Made by a program: the position numbers and the translations under genes. This document shows, in pieces, positions 45,768 through 57,300 of a stretch of DNA of 64,000 nt. Origin of the DNA: Luscinia megarhynchos. Lineage: Eukaryota; Chordata; Aves; Passeriformes; Turdidae. The notes under the pieces were generated by a model. The model was not told the DNA's origin. It made no database searches and saw only the letters and a list, made by a program, of their open reading frames with translations. Numbering within the stretch: the stretch's first letter is position 1; every line of letters begins with the position of its first letter. The DNA lies in NCBI GenBank assembly GCA_034336665.1, contig CM067585.1:2169001-2233000 (forward strand), given 5' to 3'.

Positions 45768-46092
45768 CGATCCCGACCCCGTTTCCGATCCCGATCCCCA
45801 CCCGGTGCCGATCCCGAACCAGATGCTGTTCCTCACCCCGGTGTCATTCCCAATCCCGACCCTGATCCTGATCCCACCCCGGTCCGGATCCCCATCCCGA
45901 TGCCGATCCCGATCCCCACCCGGTGCCAGTCCCAATCCCTATCCCTATCTCGATCCTGATCCCCACCCCGGTCCCGGTCCCCATCCCGATGCCGACCCTG
46001 ATCCTGATCCCCACCCCGGTCCCGGTCCCAATCCCGATGCCGATCCTGATCCCCACCCCGGTGCCAGTCCCGATCCCGATCCCAGTCCCCTC
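45768..46092. repeat. GATCCC-rich repeat upstream of FOXO6 promoter
   Basis: Decamer-like units (CCCGATCCCG, CCGATCCTGA, CCCCACCCCGGT) with a higher-order period near 48 bp. It starts where the CpG island ends. Confidence 0.85.
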
Positions 46093-48209
46093 GGCCCTGT
46101 CCTGCCCGCCGCCCCACCGCCCGTTGCCTCCCCGGTGATGTCCCCGCCGGGGTGGGACACACGCAGCCCAGCGCTGTTTCCTCCGGCTGCCCCAGCCACG
46201 CACAGCCCGGCACCCGCGAGCGTGCCAACCCCTCATCGTGACCCAGCCGCACGGGGACACTCGCCTGATCCCTGCCCCTGCATCCTCCTCACTGCCTGCA
46301 CCCCAGCATCCTCCTCCTCGGGCACCCCTGGGACACAGCCCTGGCACTGCCCGCACTGGCACAGAGCGTCCGCAGCAGCACTGCGTCCCTTCCCCACCGC
46401 CCCAGGGTCCGTCCTGCCTCGCACTGCCCGCTCTGCCCGTCCCCACTGCTCCCCTGTCCCTGCCCACCCACCAGCGCTGCCACCAGGATGAGTTCCCTGC
46501 ATCCTTCTGCTCTGTGTCACCCTTGGTGCCACCGGTTGTTCCTGTAACAGCGTCTTTCATGCCACAGTCACGTGCAATCCGGTTCCTGCAGCCCCATTCC
46601 TGGCCCAAAGGGACGGCCTGAGGTTACCCAAGCAACTGAGGAGCTGATGGTTCCAGCCTGGAAGTGCTCGGCCTGACAGCTCTAATAATATAATAAAGTA
46701 TAATATAATCTAATAGATACAATATAATATAATAAATATAATACAATATACAGGCGGGCCTTGACAAGTGCTCTGTTTCACAACCCACGGTGACAGTGAT
46801 GGCTGCAGAGGCTCCAGCTGTCCCTGGAGGCACATCCCAGCAGCAGGGGGTGTGCTCCCTGTCCCCCTGCCAGGCAGCCGGGGACCTGCTGGCCAAGCCC
46901 CACGGCTGGTGTCACTGCCCCGGGGAGCTCAGCCACCCCACAATCCCCTGACCCTGAGTGTGCCACCCCCATATCCCTGTGCCTCCCTCCTCCCCAGAGC
47001 ATTTCTCCAGGGATCTATCCCAAATTTTCCTCACTGTGGTTTACACCCATGACCTATTTCCTCTGCCCGATGTTCCCTCCTCTCTCGCAGCCTTTTGCCC
47101 ACTTGGAGCCCAGCGATGTTTTTTCCCTCAGTCTTGCCTTTCTTAGTCAAAACCCTCCCACATTTCTCACCCTCTCTCCCAGCCTTGTTTTCCCAGCCCA
47201 GCTCCCCGGGGCTGAGCCAAGCAGAGGGTCCCAGCCTGCACAGCCCTTCCCATCCTGCTCCCTCCTGGCGCTGCTCCCTTCCTCCCTGCTGCACTTTTCT
47301 TCCCTGCTGCAGCAGGTGCCTCTCCCTGCCCTCACCCTCAGCCACCTCACCCATCAGGGATGGCACTCAGACCTCCCTGCCCACACTGCCACATCAGCCC
47401 GGAGCTTTAGCAGCTCCCAATGCTTCAGCAACACGCAGGTCTCGCTCACCTGCTGCCTCAGTTTCCCCACCTGTACCGCAGGGCCAGCCCCTCCAGGCAG
47501 GCACGGCTGCAGCAGGGAAAGTGGCAGGTTGGGCAGCTTTGTGGCTCCTCACAACCAGAGCTGCTCCCATCCCACGGTGCTCCCATCCCAGGCTTGCCCA
47601 AGGCTCATCCCTGACCTCCTCCCTCATCCCCAAGATGTGGAGCAGCACATTCCTGCTGCAGGTGGCCCCATTCCTGTGTGCAAGGCACGCACTGGTCTGG
47701 GATGCCCAGAGGGGGATGGTGAATCCTCTGCCCCCAGCAGAAACACGGGGCTGGCTCAGCCACCCCTTCCCAAGCCCCTGAATAATTAATTGTCACTGAA
47801 CCTGCTGACATCAGGCAGGAGCATCAGCCATGGGGTACTCGGAGCTGCAGCCCTGCTGCTCAGCCACCCATGGGGACAGACAGGGCTGGGGGCACCAAGC
47901 TGCCACCTCTGTCCCCAGAGCCCAGGGTCCCCCTGGTGCAGCTGCCTGATCCCTGGGGAAGCTGGGGCTCTGTGGGGTAAGACCTGGAATTTCAGGGATC
48001 CTTCTGAGTCAATACCTCCTACACCTCTCACCTGCTGCTCCAGCCCTGCTTTTCCAGGGGCTGGCATGAGCATGGGCACAGAGGGCGAGGGAGAAAGAGC
48101 AGAGCAGAGCTGGCTGGGCAGCAGCAGCAGCAGCACTGAAGGAGCTGGTGGGCAGTTGATGCTGCAGGGTCTGGGCACACAAATCCCTACATCCTTGGGA
48201 ATGGTCACA
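46093..48209. other. Upstream flank, no gene seen
   Basis: GC-rich unique sequence interrupted by the AT-rich repeat at 46683. Pyrimidine-rich tracts are common at 47040-47330. I found no credible splice-bounded coding segment. Confidence 0.5.
46683..46752. repeat. AT-rich (TAATA)n-like repeat
   Basis: Imperfect AATATAATATAATAA runs, the most AT-rich stretch of the upstream flank. Confidence 0.8.
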
Positions 48210-48362
48210 GTCCAGGCCTGACAGAGCTCAAACATGATTTGAACAATGCTCTCAGGCACAGGGTGGGATTGTTGAGCATCCTGAGCAGGGCCAGGAGTTG
48301 GACTCAATGATCCTCGTAGGTTGCCTGTCCATAACTCAGGATATTCTGGGATTCTATGATCC
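48210..48362 (+). mobile_element. CR1 LINE 3' end
   Basis: CR1 tail with CAGGAGTTGGACTCAATGAT followed by TATTCTGGGATTCTATGATC, the terminal octamers. Confidence 0.75.
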
Positions 48363-48982
48363 ATGCCAGCACAGCCCTTGCCAGATGAAACTCCCTGCTC
48401 TGTCCTTTCCCTGGTGGTTTCCAGCAGCACTTGGACAAAGGTCCGCTGGGGTGCTGTGCTTCCCCCTCTCTGTCCATCTGACCAGTAAATGGGGCTCCTC
48501 TGCCCCCCAGCTCTGGGGCACAAACCAGTTTGCTCCTGATCATGATGAACCATTCATCACTTTGGTTTATTGCGTGAAGCTCACAATTCAGGAGAGGGAG
48601 GGAAGGGGTGACATGGGTGTCCCCAGCCTTGGTAAGATGCCCAGCACCTGCATGGTGGGAAGAATGATGCTGAAAGGGAAAAGGGGAGCTCAGGGGGGAT
48701 GAAGTGGGCAGATCCAACACATCCTGGCACACTTGTGAACTGCTCCTTGCCAGTGGGTGTGGCAGCAAGGGGGGACAGACCTGCCCTGTCTCTACCCCAG
48801 ACAGCACCAGACTGGAGCTATGTCCACCCACAGGGGATGCATGGACCCTTGGGTGCTCCAATGCTCCAATGCTGTGGGCTGGTGGATGCTTCAGTACCTT
48901 GGCTGCTGCAAAACTGGTCTGAATGGAATCAGAATGGTGTGAACAGGAGGACTTGCAGCTCCTCAGCATCTGCCAGCCAGTG
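48363..48982. other. Upstream flank, no gene seen
   Basis: Unique sequence between a CR1 tail and the telomere-like block. Nothing recognisable. Confidence 0.5.
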
Positions 48983-49048
48983 TTAGGGTCAGGGTCAGGG
49001 TCAGGGTCAGGGTCAGGGTCAGGGTCAGGGTCAGGGTTAGGGTTAGGA
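48983..49048 (+). repeat. Interstitial telomere-like block
   Basis: One TTAGGG, eight TCAGGG and two further TTAGGG/TTAGGA units in phase; G-rich strand on plus. It ends about 16 bp before the LTR at 49064. Confidence 0.85.
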
Positions 49049-49063
49049 GGTGGGTTGGGTTGA

Positions 49064-49763
49064 TGTGACCAGAAATGTGAATTCTGTCACCATCTGCTGC
49101 AGCCGGGTGGGGCAGTGACCCTGATCTCCTGGCACATATTATCTGCTAATGGGGCATCTTTAAACCAGCTGGGCAATCATCTTTATCTTTCCCACAGCCC
49201 ATCCTCCCTCCAGGAGATATCTCCTGTTCATGGCCATGGAGTCCCAGTGCATGGCTGATAAAATTACATCATCCCACTGGGAGATGCTCCACCCAGGGGG
49301 AGGAGCCAAACATTTCCTACCTAGATAAAAACTGAGATTTTGAACAGGAAAGCACCTTCTTCCCACTGGATTCCAGAGGAAAACCAGATCTTTCCACATC
49401 ATCCCTGGACCTTCAGAGGAAAACTGCACCTTCTACAGGAGCACTGCTCCAGCTGAACCACATCTGCCACTGCAGGAGGATGCAGCCACCATGGAATGGG
49501 ACTGCTGCCAACACCCTGCCTGACTGACGGGTGTCAGCTTGGATTCTGACTCTGGCAGTGCTTTGGGATTGTTCTTTGTAATACTGCATTTCTATTTTAA
49601 TTTTCCTAGTAAAGAACTGTTATTCCTAATTCCCATGTCTTTGCCTGAGACCCCCTTAATTTCAGAATTATAATAATAATTTGGAGGGAGAGGCTTTACA
49701 TTCTCCATTTCAAAGAGAAGCTCCTGCCTTTATTCGCAGACACCTGTCCTCCAAACCAGGACA
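49064..49763 (+). mobile_element. Solo LTR of a songbird endogenous retrovirus
   Basis: About 700 bp, beginning TGTGACCAGAAATGTG and ending CCAGGACA (TG...CA). It contains a TATA-like GATAAAAA near 49324, an AGTAAA poly(A)-type signal near 49610 and an AT-rich 3' part (AATTATAATAATAATTTGG). The 3' half matches an LTR I recognise as common in songbird genomes. No viral genes lie beside it. A target-site duplication is not obvious at these boundaries; on the left it abuts telomere-like repeats. Confidence 0.8.
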
Positions 49764-49879
49764 GGAGCAGGAGGAGCTGGAAGAGCAGGGTTTGGGCAGA
49801 GCTGGGGGATCATAGCCCCCTAGTTAAAGGGAGAGTTTTGCTCAATGAGAAGGAGCCAGCAGCGTGCGAGGCCCTGCTC

Positions 49880-50190
49880 TGCTTTGGGAGGCAGAGCCAC
49901 ACGTGCAGCATGTCACGTGCAATGAAAATTCCCCCAAATGCTAATTCAGGCCACGTGTGACGTTCCCACGTCGCTTCCTCCCCGGGATGTCGTGGCGTGA
50001 GGAGATCTCAGGCGGCGCCTATTAAAAAAGTACTTTCACAGAACATAAAGTGGAAGCTAAGTGAAGGAAATGATAAAGTCAAAATGAAATATTTTTACTT
50101 TCCTGAAATGAACTTCATGTTTTGACATTATTGGAATAAACATTTTGACACTGCTGAAACAAGAAAGTCAAAGTGATTCTGCGAGGCTTC
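49880..50190. promoter_or_regulatory. Unique element with three CACGTG E-boxes and an AT-rich half
   Basis: CACGTG palindromes at 49900-49905, 49914-49919 and 49952-49957, followed by GTGACGTTCCCACGTCGC. The AT-rich second half (about 50025-50190) includes AAGTACTTTCACAG and AAAATGAAATATTTTTAC. It is bounded by the GGGAT array beginning at 50394. Confidence 0.4.
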
Positions 50191-50393
50191 TTCCCAGGAA
50201 AATGGCAGCGGGATCGACAAGTTCCCTGAGAATGATTTGATTCCAATAAATCCCTGTTTTCTGATGGAAAACCATTCCAGGGAGTCCTTCAGCCCTGTGC
50301 AGAGAACAGGTTTCCAGGTGTGACCAGAACCTGATTGGATCCCCAGAACAGTAACAGGGATGGCAGTCTGCCTTTATCCTGTGGGGAAAGGGG

Positions 50394-51465
50394 GATGGGA
50401 TGGGATGGGATGGGATGGGATGGGATGGGATAATGGGATGGGATGGGATGGGATGGGATGGGATGGGATGGGATGGGATGGGATAATGGGATGGGATGGG
50501 ATGGGATGGGATGGGATGGGATGGGATGGGATGGGATGGGATGGGATGGGATGGGATGGGATGGGATGGGATGGGATGGGATGGGATGGATGGGATGGGA
50601 TGGGATGGGATGGGATGGGATGGGATGGGATGGGATGGGATGGGATGGGATGGGATGGGATGGGATGGGATGGGATGGGATGGGATGGGATGGGATGGGA
50701 TGGGATAATGGGATGGGATAATGGGATGGGATGGGATGGGATAATGGATGGGATGGGATGGGATGGGATGGGATGGGATGGGATGGGATGGGATGGGATG
50801 GGATGGGATGGGATGGGATGGGATGGGATGGGATGGGATGGGATAATGGGATGGGATGGGATGGGATGGGATGGGATGGGATGGGATGGATGGATGGATG
50901 GGATGGGATGGATGGGATGGGATGGGATGGGATGGGATGGGATGGGATGGATGGGATGGATAATGGGATGGGATGGGATAATGGGATGGATGGATGGGAT
51001 GGGATGGGATGGGATGGGATGGGATGGGATGGGATGGGATGGGATGGGATGGATGGGATGGGATGGGATGGGATGGATGGATAATGGGATGGGATGGGAT
51101 GGGATAATGGGATGGGATATGGGATGGGATGGGATGGGATGGGATGGGATGGGATGGGATGGGATGGGATGGGATGGGATGGGATGGGATGGGATGGGAT
51201 GGGATGGGATGGGATGGGATAATGGGATGGATGGGATGGGATGGGATAATGGGATGGGATGGATAATGGGATGGATGGATGGGATGGATGGGGATGGATA
51301 ACGGGGATGGGATAATGGATGGATAATGGATGGGATAATGGGATGGATGAGATGGGATGGATGGAGGGAGGGGATGAGATGGGAGGGATGGATGGGATGA
51401 TGGGATGGATAACGGGATGGGATGGATAATGGATGGGATAATGGGATGGGATAATGGGATGCACC
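50394..51465. repeat. (GGGAT)n pentanucleotide array, 1.07 kb
   Basis: Over 200 GGGAT units with GGATAATGG and GGATGGAT interruptions. The right end (from about 51230) is more degenerate and contains AACGGGAT and GAGATGGGAGGG variants. Confidence 0.95.
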
Positions 51466-52632
51466 TCAGGCTGGATTCTGCACCATCACACAAGGGCTGA
51501 TGCTGAACCCTCAGTCCATGCATGAGGCACAGGTGTCCAACACCAGCTGGGTTTGTCCCCTCTTCATGGACATGCCCAAGGTCACATCGTGTCAAACCAA
51601 GGGCACGACAGGGGGATTAAATTTTCATACTTTCATTTGGGAAAATTTCAAGAGTTGTTTTTGCTTGTTTTTTTTTAGTTGAAACCCAAATTGTTGCATT
51701 TCAAAGGGCTGGAGTTTTGCTGAAAAGCAGATAACTTTAGGAATAGTCTCATGTAGCTGATGGACCCCAGCAATGGAGGTGGACACGACCCATGGACAGA
51801 CAGACCACAGACAGCACCATGGATGACCACAGACAGCCACAGCACAGGCATGGAAGCACACACCATGCACACCATGCCAGGCAGGCAGACCCCAGCCCCC
51901 AAGGAGGAACCCGGCAGAGACCTTTAGCGATGACCACAGGACCCACAGGGTAGGAAACCCCTAGCAGACCCAGCAGCAGCAATCCATGCACACAGCTGAG
52001 CCCCAGGACCTCCACTTTGCCCCAGGCCCTGTATGGAAGAGTTGCCCTGTGCTGCTGGTGCTGCTGACCTGGGGACACCCACCAGCACATCCATCTCCCC
52101 CAGCACCTCTGTGGTGACCAAGAACACACAAGGGAGGTGCCTGGGGAGAGAGCAGGAGTGGCTGGGGGAGGCTGGTGCTCTGGTGACATTGGGGAGGCTG
52201 TTGGTCACCAGTGTGGGGGTGTGACAAAGGGCCCTCAGCCCCAGCACCCCTCCAGGCACTGCCCCAGGGTCCCCAACACCCCTGCAGGATGGCATCGGTG
52301 CCAGAGGCTTGGTCAGCCCTGGATTGGGGAGATGGATCCCTCAGTCACAGCTCCAGCCTCCCTTTGCATGCAGAGGCAGAGCACTCCTCCTCAGATTGCA
52401 TGCTAATGAAGCATCCTGGAATCCCTGCGTGGTCGCTTCCTAGTTAGGCTCGTCTGCCTGAGTGAACTGAGAACTGTTAAACACATTGAGTGTGTCACAC
52501 CCGATATTATCAGAAATAAGACTACCTTTCTCTGGCACCCACAGCTCCCAGACACACAGCAAAGAGATATATTTAAATCTTTTCCAGCTGTCTCCCTTGT
52601 TTCCAGAGAGGCTCAGCTCTGACAGGACTTTT
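51466..52632. other. Unique sequence between microsatellite arrays
   Basis: Includes an AT-rich patch (about 51615-51740, TTGCTTGTTTTTTTTTAGTT) and a second near 52480-52580. The repeated ACAGACAGACCACAGACAGC near 51800 is a small local duplication. No gene is supported. Confidence 0.4.
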
Positions 52633-52687
52633 AACCCTTCCCTTCCCTTCCCTTCCCTTCCCTTCCCTTCCCTTCCCTTCCCTTCCC
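52633..52687. repeat. (CCCTT)n pentanucleotide
   Basis: About eleven CCCTT units, pure pyrimidine on the plus strand. Confidence 0.95.
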
Positions 52688-53191
52688 AGTGTATTTTGGT
52701 TTTCCTTTTTCCTCTCCTGGCCTTCAGGAGTCCCTGCTGGCCTGGCCCATTCCCTGCCATCCCATCACTCCAGCAGCACCAGAGGTGTCTCCCAGCGCCC
52801 TCCAGCTCCACTCCACCCCAGTGGGACACAGCTCTGGCAGTGCCCACATCCACAATGCTGGAGTCAGTGAGTCAGGGGTCTCTCTGAATTCTTCAGGGAG
52901 AAATCAGAGTGCAGGGATTGAATTAAAGTGAATTGAAGTGTATTAAGCCGCACAGACATAAAGTAGACATAAAAGACATAAAGACATAGACATTAAGCAT
53001 AAGTAAGTTGGTAGTTTTAGGATGAGTTCTAATGCTTTCAGTAAGTGAAAGGTTTCAAATGCCAGAGCAGCAGGGTGAGGTCTAGTGAAAGCTGAAACAC
53101 CCTGATATCTCTTCCTCCACTTTGGGACCCCCTCACAAACCAATGACCAGCCCCAGCTCCAGGCTGCCAGCGCTGTCCCTCCAGCCCTGCC

Positions 53192-54055
53192 TGGCCCTGC
53201 CCAGCCCAGCCCAGCCCAGCCCAGCCCAGCCCAGCCCAGCCCGGCCCTGCCCGGCCCAGCCCAGCCCATCCCATCCCAGCCCAGCCCAGCCCAGCCCAGC
53301 CCAGCCAGGCCCGGCCCGGCCCAGCCCAGCCAATCCCATCCCAGCCCAGTCGAGCCCGGCCCAGCCCAGCCCATCCCATCCCAGCCCAGCCCTGCCCAGC
53401 CCAGCCCTGCCCAGCCCAGCCCTGCCCTGCCCAGCCCGGCCCGGCCCGGCTCGGCCGGCCCAGCCCAACCCAACCCAGCCCAGCCCAGCCCAGCCCTCGG
53501 CCCGCCCGGCCCTGCCCAGCCCAGCCCAGACCAGCCCTGCCCTGCCCTGCCCAGCCCAGCCCTGCCCTGCCCTGCCCTGCCCTGCCCTGCCCTGCTCAGC
53601 CCGGCCCTGCCCGCCCTGCCCAGCCCGCCCAGTCCAGCCCGGCCCTGCCCTGCCCTTCCCAGCCCCGCCCAGCCCAGCCCAGCCCAGCCCTGCCCTGCCC
53701 TGCCCCTGCCCTGCCCAGCCCGGCCCGCCCGGCTCGGCCCGGCCCAGCCCAGCCCAACCCAGCCCAGCCCAGCCCAGCCCCGGCCCGGCCCCGGCCCTGC
53801 CCAGCCCAGCCCAGACCAGCCCTGCCCTGCCCTGCCCAGCCCTGCCCAGCCCAGCCCTGCCCTGCCCTTGCAGCCCGGCCCAGCCCGTCCACCCGGCCCT
53901 GCCCTGCCCTTCCCAGCCCGGCCCAGCCCGGCCCGGCCCCAGCCGGCCCAGCCCAGCCCCTGCCCAGCCCAGCCCGGCCCGGCCCAGCCCAGCCCAGCCC
54001 AGCCCTGCCCAGCCCAGCCCTGCCCAGCCCTGCCCTGCCCTGCCTGGCTCAGCCC
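53192..54055. repeat. (CCCAG)n / (CCCTG)n pentanucleotide array
   Basis: About 170 pentamers CCCAG, CCCTG and CCCGG. CCCGG units give clusters of CpG. Confidence 0.95.
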
Positions 54056-54357
54056 GGCCCCAGCGCCTCCTCCTGGCTCGGGCTCGGGGCTCCTTTCCCA
54101 GAGCCGAGTGCCGCCCGTGAGCACGGCAGCGCCTTCGAGAGGGGCCATCTGGCCGGCTCGGCAGCCGGGCCAAATTTGCTGCCTGGTATTGAAGGTCACT
54201 GAGCAGGGACTGGAGGCACTTACATATTTTCTCATATAAATAGCCACATTTCCAAGGGAGAGAGCAGGAGCACGTGCTGGTCGGAAGGATCTGGAGGTTA
54301 ATCCCACCCTCCCTGCCCGGAGGGGAGCAGAGCAGGACACAGGAGCACAGGCAAAGG

Positions 54358-57300
54358 CACAGACACCTGTGTAGCACACACAGACACCAGTGTAACACAC
54401 ACAGACACCAGTGTAACACACAGACACCAGTGTAGCACACAGACACCGGTGTAGCACACAGACACCAGTGTAGCACACACAGACACCAGTGTAGCACACA
54501 GACACCAGTGTAACACACACAGACACCAGTGTAGCACACAGACACCAGTGTAGCACACAGACACCGGTGTAACACACACAGACACCAGTGTAACGCACAC
54601 AGACACCAGTGTAGCACACACAGACACCAGTGTAACACACACAGACACCAGTGTAACACACACAGACACCAGTGTAACACACAGACACCAGTGTAACACA
54701 CACAGACACCAGTGTAGCACACAGACACCAGTGTAGCACACACAGACACCAGTGTAGCACACAGACACCAGTGTAGCACACAGACACCAGTGTAGCACAC
54801 AGACACCAGTGTAACACACACAGACACCAGTGTAGCACACAGACACCAGTGTAACACACACAGACACCGGTGTAGCACACACAGACACCGGTGTAACACA
54901 CACAGGCACCGGTGTAGCGCACACAGACACCAGTGTAACACACACAGACACCAGTGTAGCACACAGACACCAGTGTAGCACACAGACACCAGTGTAGCAC
55001 ACAGACACCAGTGTAACACACACAGACACCAGTGTAGCACACAGACACCAGTGTAGCACACACAGACACCAGTGTAGCGCACAGACACCGGTGTAGCACA
55101 CAGACACCAGTGTAGCGACACAGACACCAGTGTAGCACACAGACACCAGTGTAGCACACAGACACCAGTGTAGCGCACACAGACACCAGTGTAGCGCACA
55201 CAGACACCAGTGTAGCACACAGACACCAGTGTAGCACACAGACACCAGTGTAGCACACAGACACCAGTGTAGCACACAGACACCAGTGTAACACACAGAC
55301 ACCAGTGTAGCACACAGACACCAGTGTAGCTTTACACAGACACCAGTGTAGCACAGACACCAGTGTAGCACACAGACACCAGTGTAGCACACAGACACCA
55401 GTGTAACACACACAGACACCAGTGTAGCACACAGACACCAGTGTAGCGCACACAGACACCAGTGTAGCACACAGACACCAGTGTAGCGCACACAGACACC
55501 AGTGTAGCACACAGACACCAGTGTAACACACACAGACACCAGTGTAGCGACACACAGACACCAGTGTAGCACACAGACACCAGTGTAGCACACACAGACA
55601 CCAGTGTAGCACACAGACACCAGTGTAGCACACAGACACCAGTGTAGCACACACAGACACCAGTGTAACGCACACAGACACCAGTGTAGCACACAGACAC
55701 CAGTGTAGCACACACAGACACCAGTGTAGCATACACAGACACCAGTGTAACACACAGACACCAGTGTAGCACACAGACACCGGTGTAGCGCACACTGACA
55801 CCGGTGTAGCGCACACAGACACCAGTGTAACACACAGACACCAGTGTAACACACACAGACACCAGTGTAACACACACAGACACCGTGTAAGACACAGACA
55901 CCGGTGTAACGACACAGACACCAGTGTAGCACACAGACACCAGTGTAGCGCACACAGACACCAGTGTAGCGCACACAGACACCAGTGTAGCGCACACAGA
56001 CACCAGTGTAGCACACAGACACCAGTGTAGCACACAGACACCAGTGTAACGCACACAGACACCAGTGTAACGCACACAGACACCAGTGTAGCACACACAG
56101 ACACCAGTGTAGCGCACACAGACACCAGTGTAGCACACACAGACACCAGTGTAGCACACACAGACACCAGTGTAACACACACAGACACCAGTGTAGCACA
56201 CACAGACACCAGTGTAACGCACACAGACACCAGTGTAGCATACAGACACCAGTGTAGCGCACACAGACACCAGTGTAGCACACAGACACCAGTGTAGCAC
56301 ACAGACACCAGTGTAGCACACACAGACACCAGAGTAACACACACAGACACCAGTGTAGCACACAGACACCGGTGTAGCACACAGACACCAGTGTAGCACA
56401 CAGACACCAGTGTAGCACACACAGACACCAGTGTAACACACACAGACACCAGTGTAGCGCACACAGACACCAGTGTAACACACAGACACCAGTGTAACAC
56501 ACACAGACACCAGTGTAACACACACAGACACCGGTGTAGCACACACAGACACCGGTGTAACACACACAGACACCGGTGTAACACACACAGACACCGGTGT
56601 AGCGCACACAGACACCGGTGTAGCACACAGACACCAGTGTAGCACACAGACACCAGTGTAGCGCACAGACACCAGTGTAGCACACAGACACCGGTGTAGC
56701 GCACACAGACACCGGTGTAGCACACAGACACCGGTGTAACGCACACAGACACCAGTGTAGCGCACACAGACACCGGTGTAACACACACAGACACCAGTGT
56801 AACACACACAGACACCAGTGTAGCACACAGACACCGGTGTAGCACACAGACACCAGTGTAGCACACAGACACCAGTGTAACACACACAGACACCAGTGTA
56901 ACACACACGACACACCGGGTGTAGCGCACACAGACACCGGTGTAGCACACACAGACACCAGTGTAACACACACAGACACCAGTGTAAGCGCACACAGACA
57001 CCAGTGTAGCGCACACAGACACCGGTGTAGCACACACAGACACCCGGTGTAGCACACACAGACTACCCGGTGTAGCTGCACAGACACCGGTGTAGCGCAC
57101 ACAGACACCAGTGTAGCGCACACAGACACCAGTGTAACACACAGACACCAGTGTAACACACACAGACACCAGTGTAGCACACAGACACCAGTGTAGCACA
57201 CAGACACCAGTGTTGCACACAGACACCAGTGTAGCACACACAGACACCAGTGTAGCACACAGACACCAGTGTAGCACACACAGACACCAGTGTAGCACAC

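Noticed and set aside
48983..49048. True chromosome end
   Set aside because: The block is only 66 bp, mostly TCAGGG, and unique sequence continues for 15 kb on both sides.
51800..51860. Possible tRNA or small RNA around the ACAGACAGACC duplication
   Set aside because: No cloverleaf, box A/B or other RNA-gene signature could be made out.
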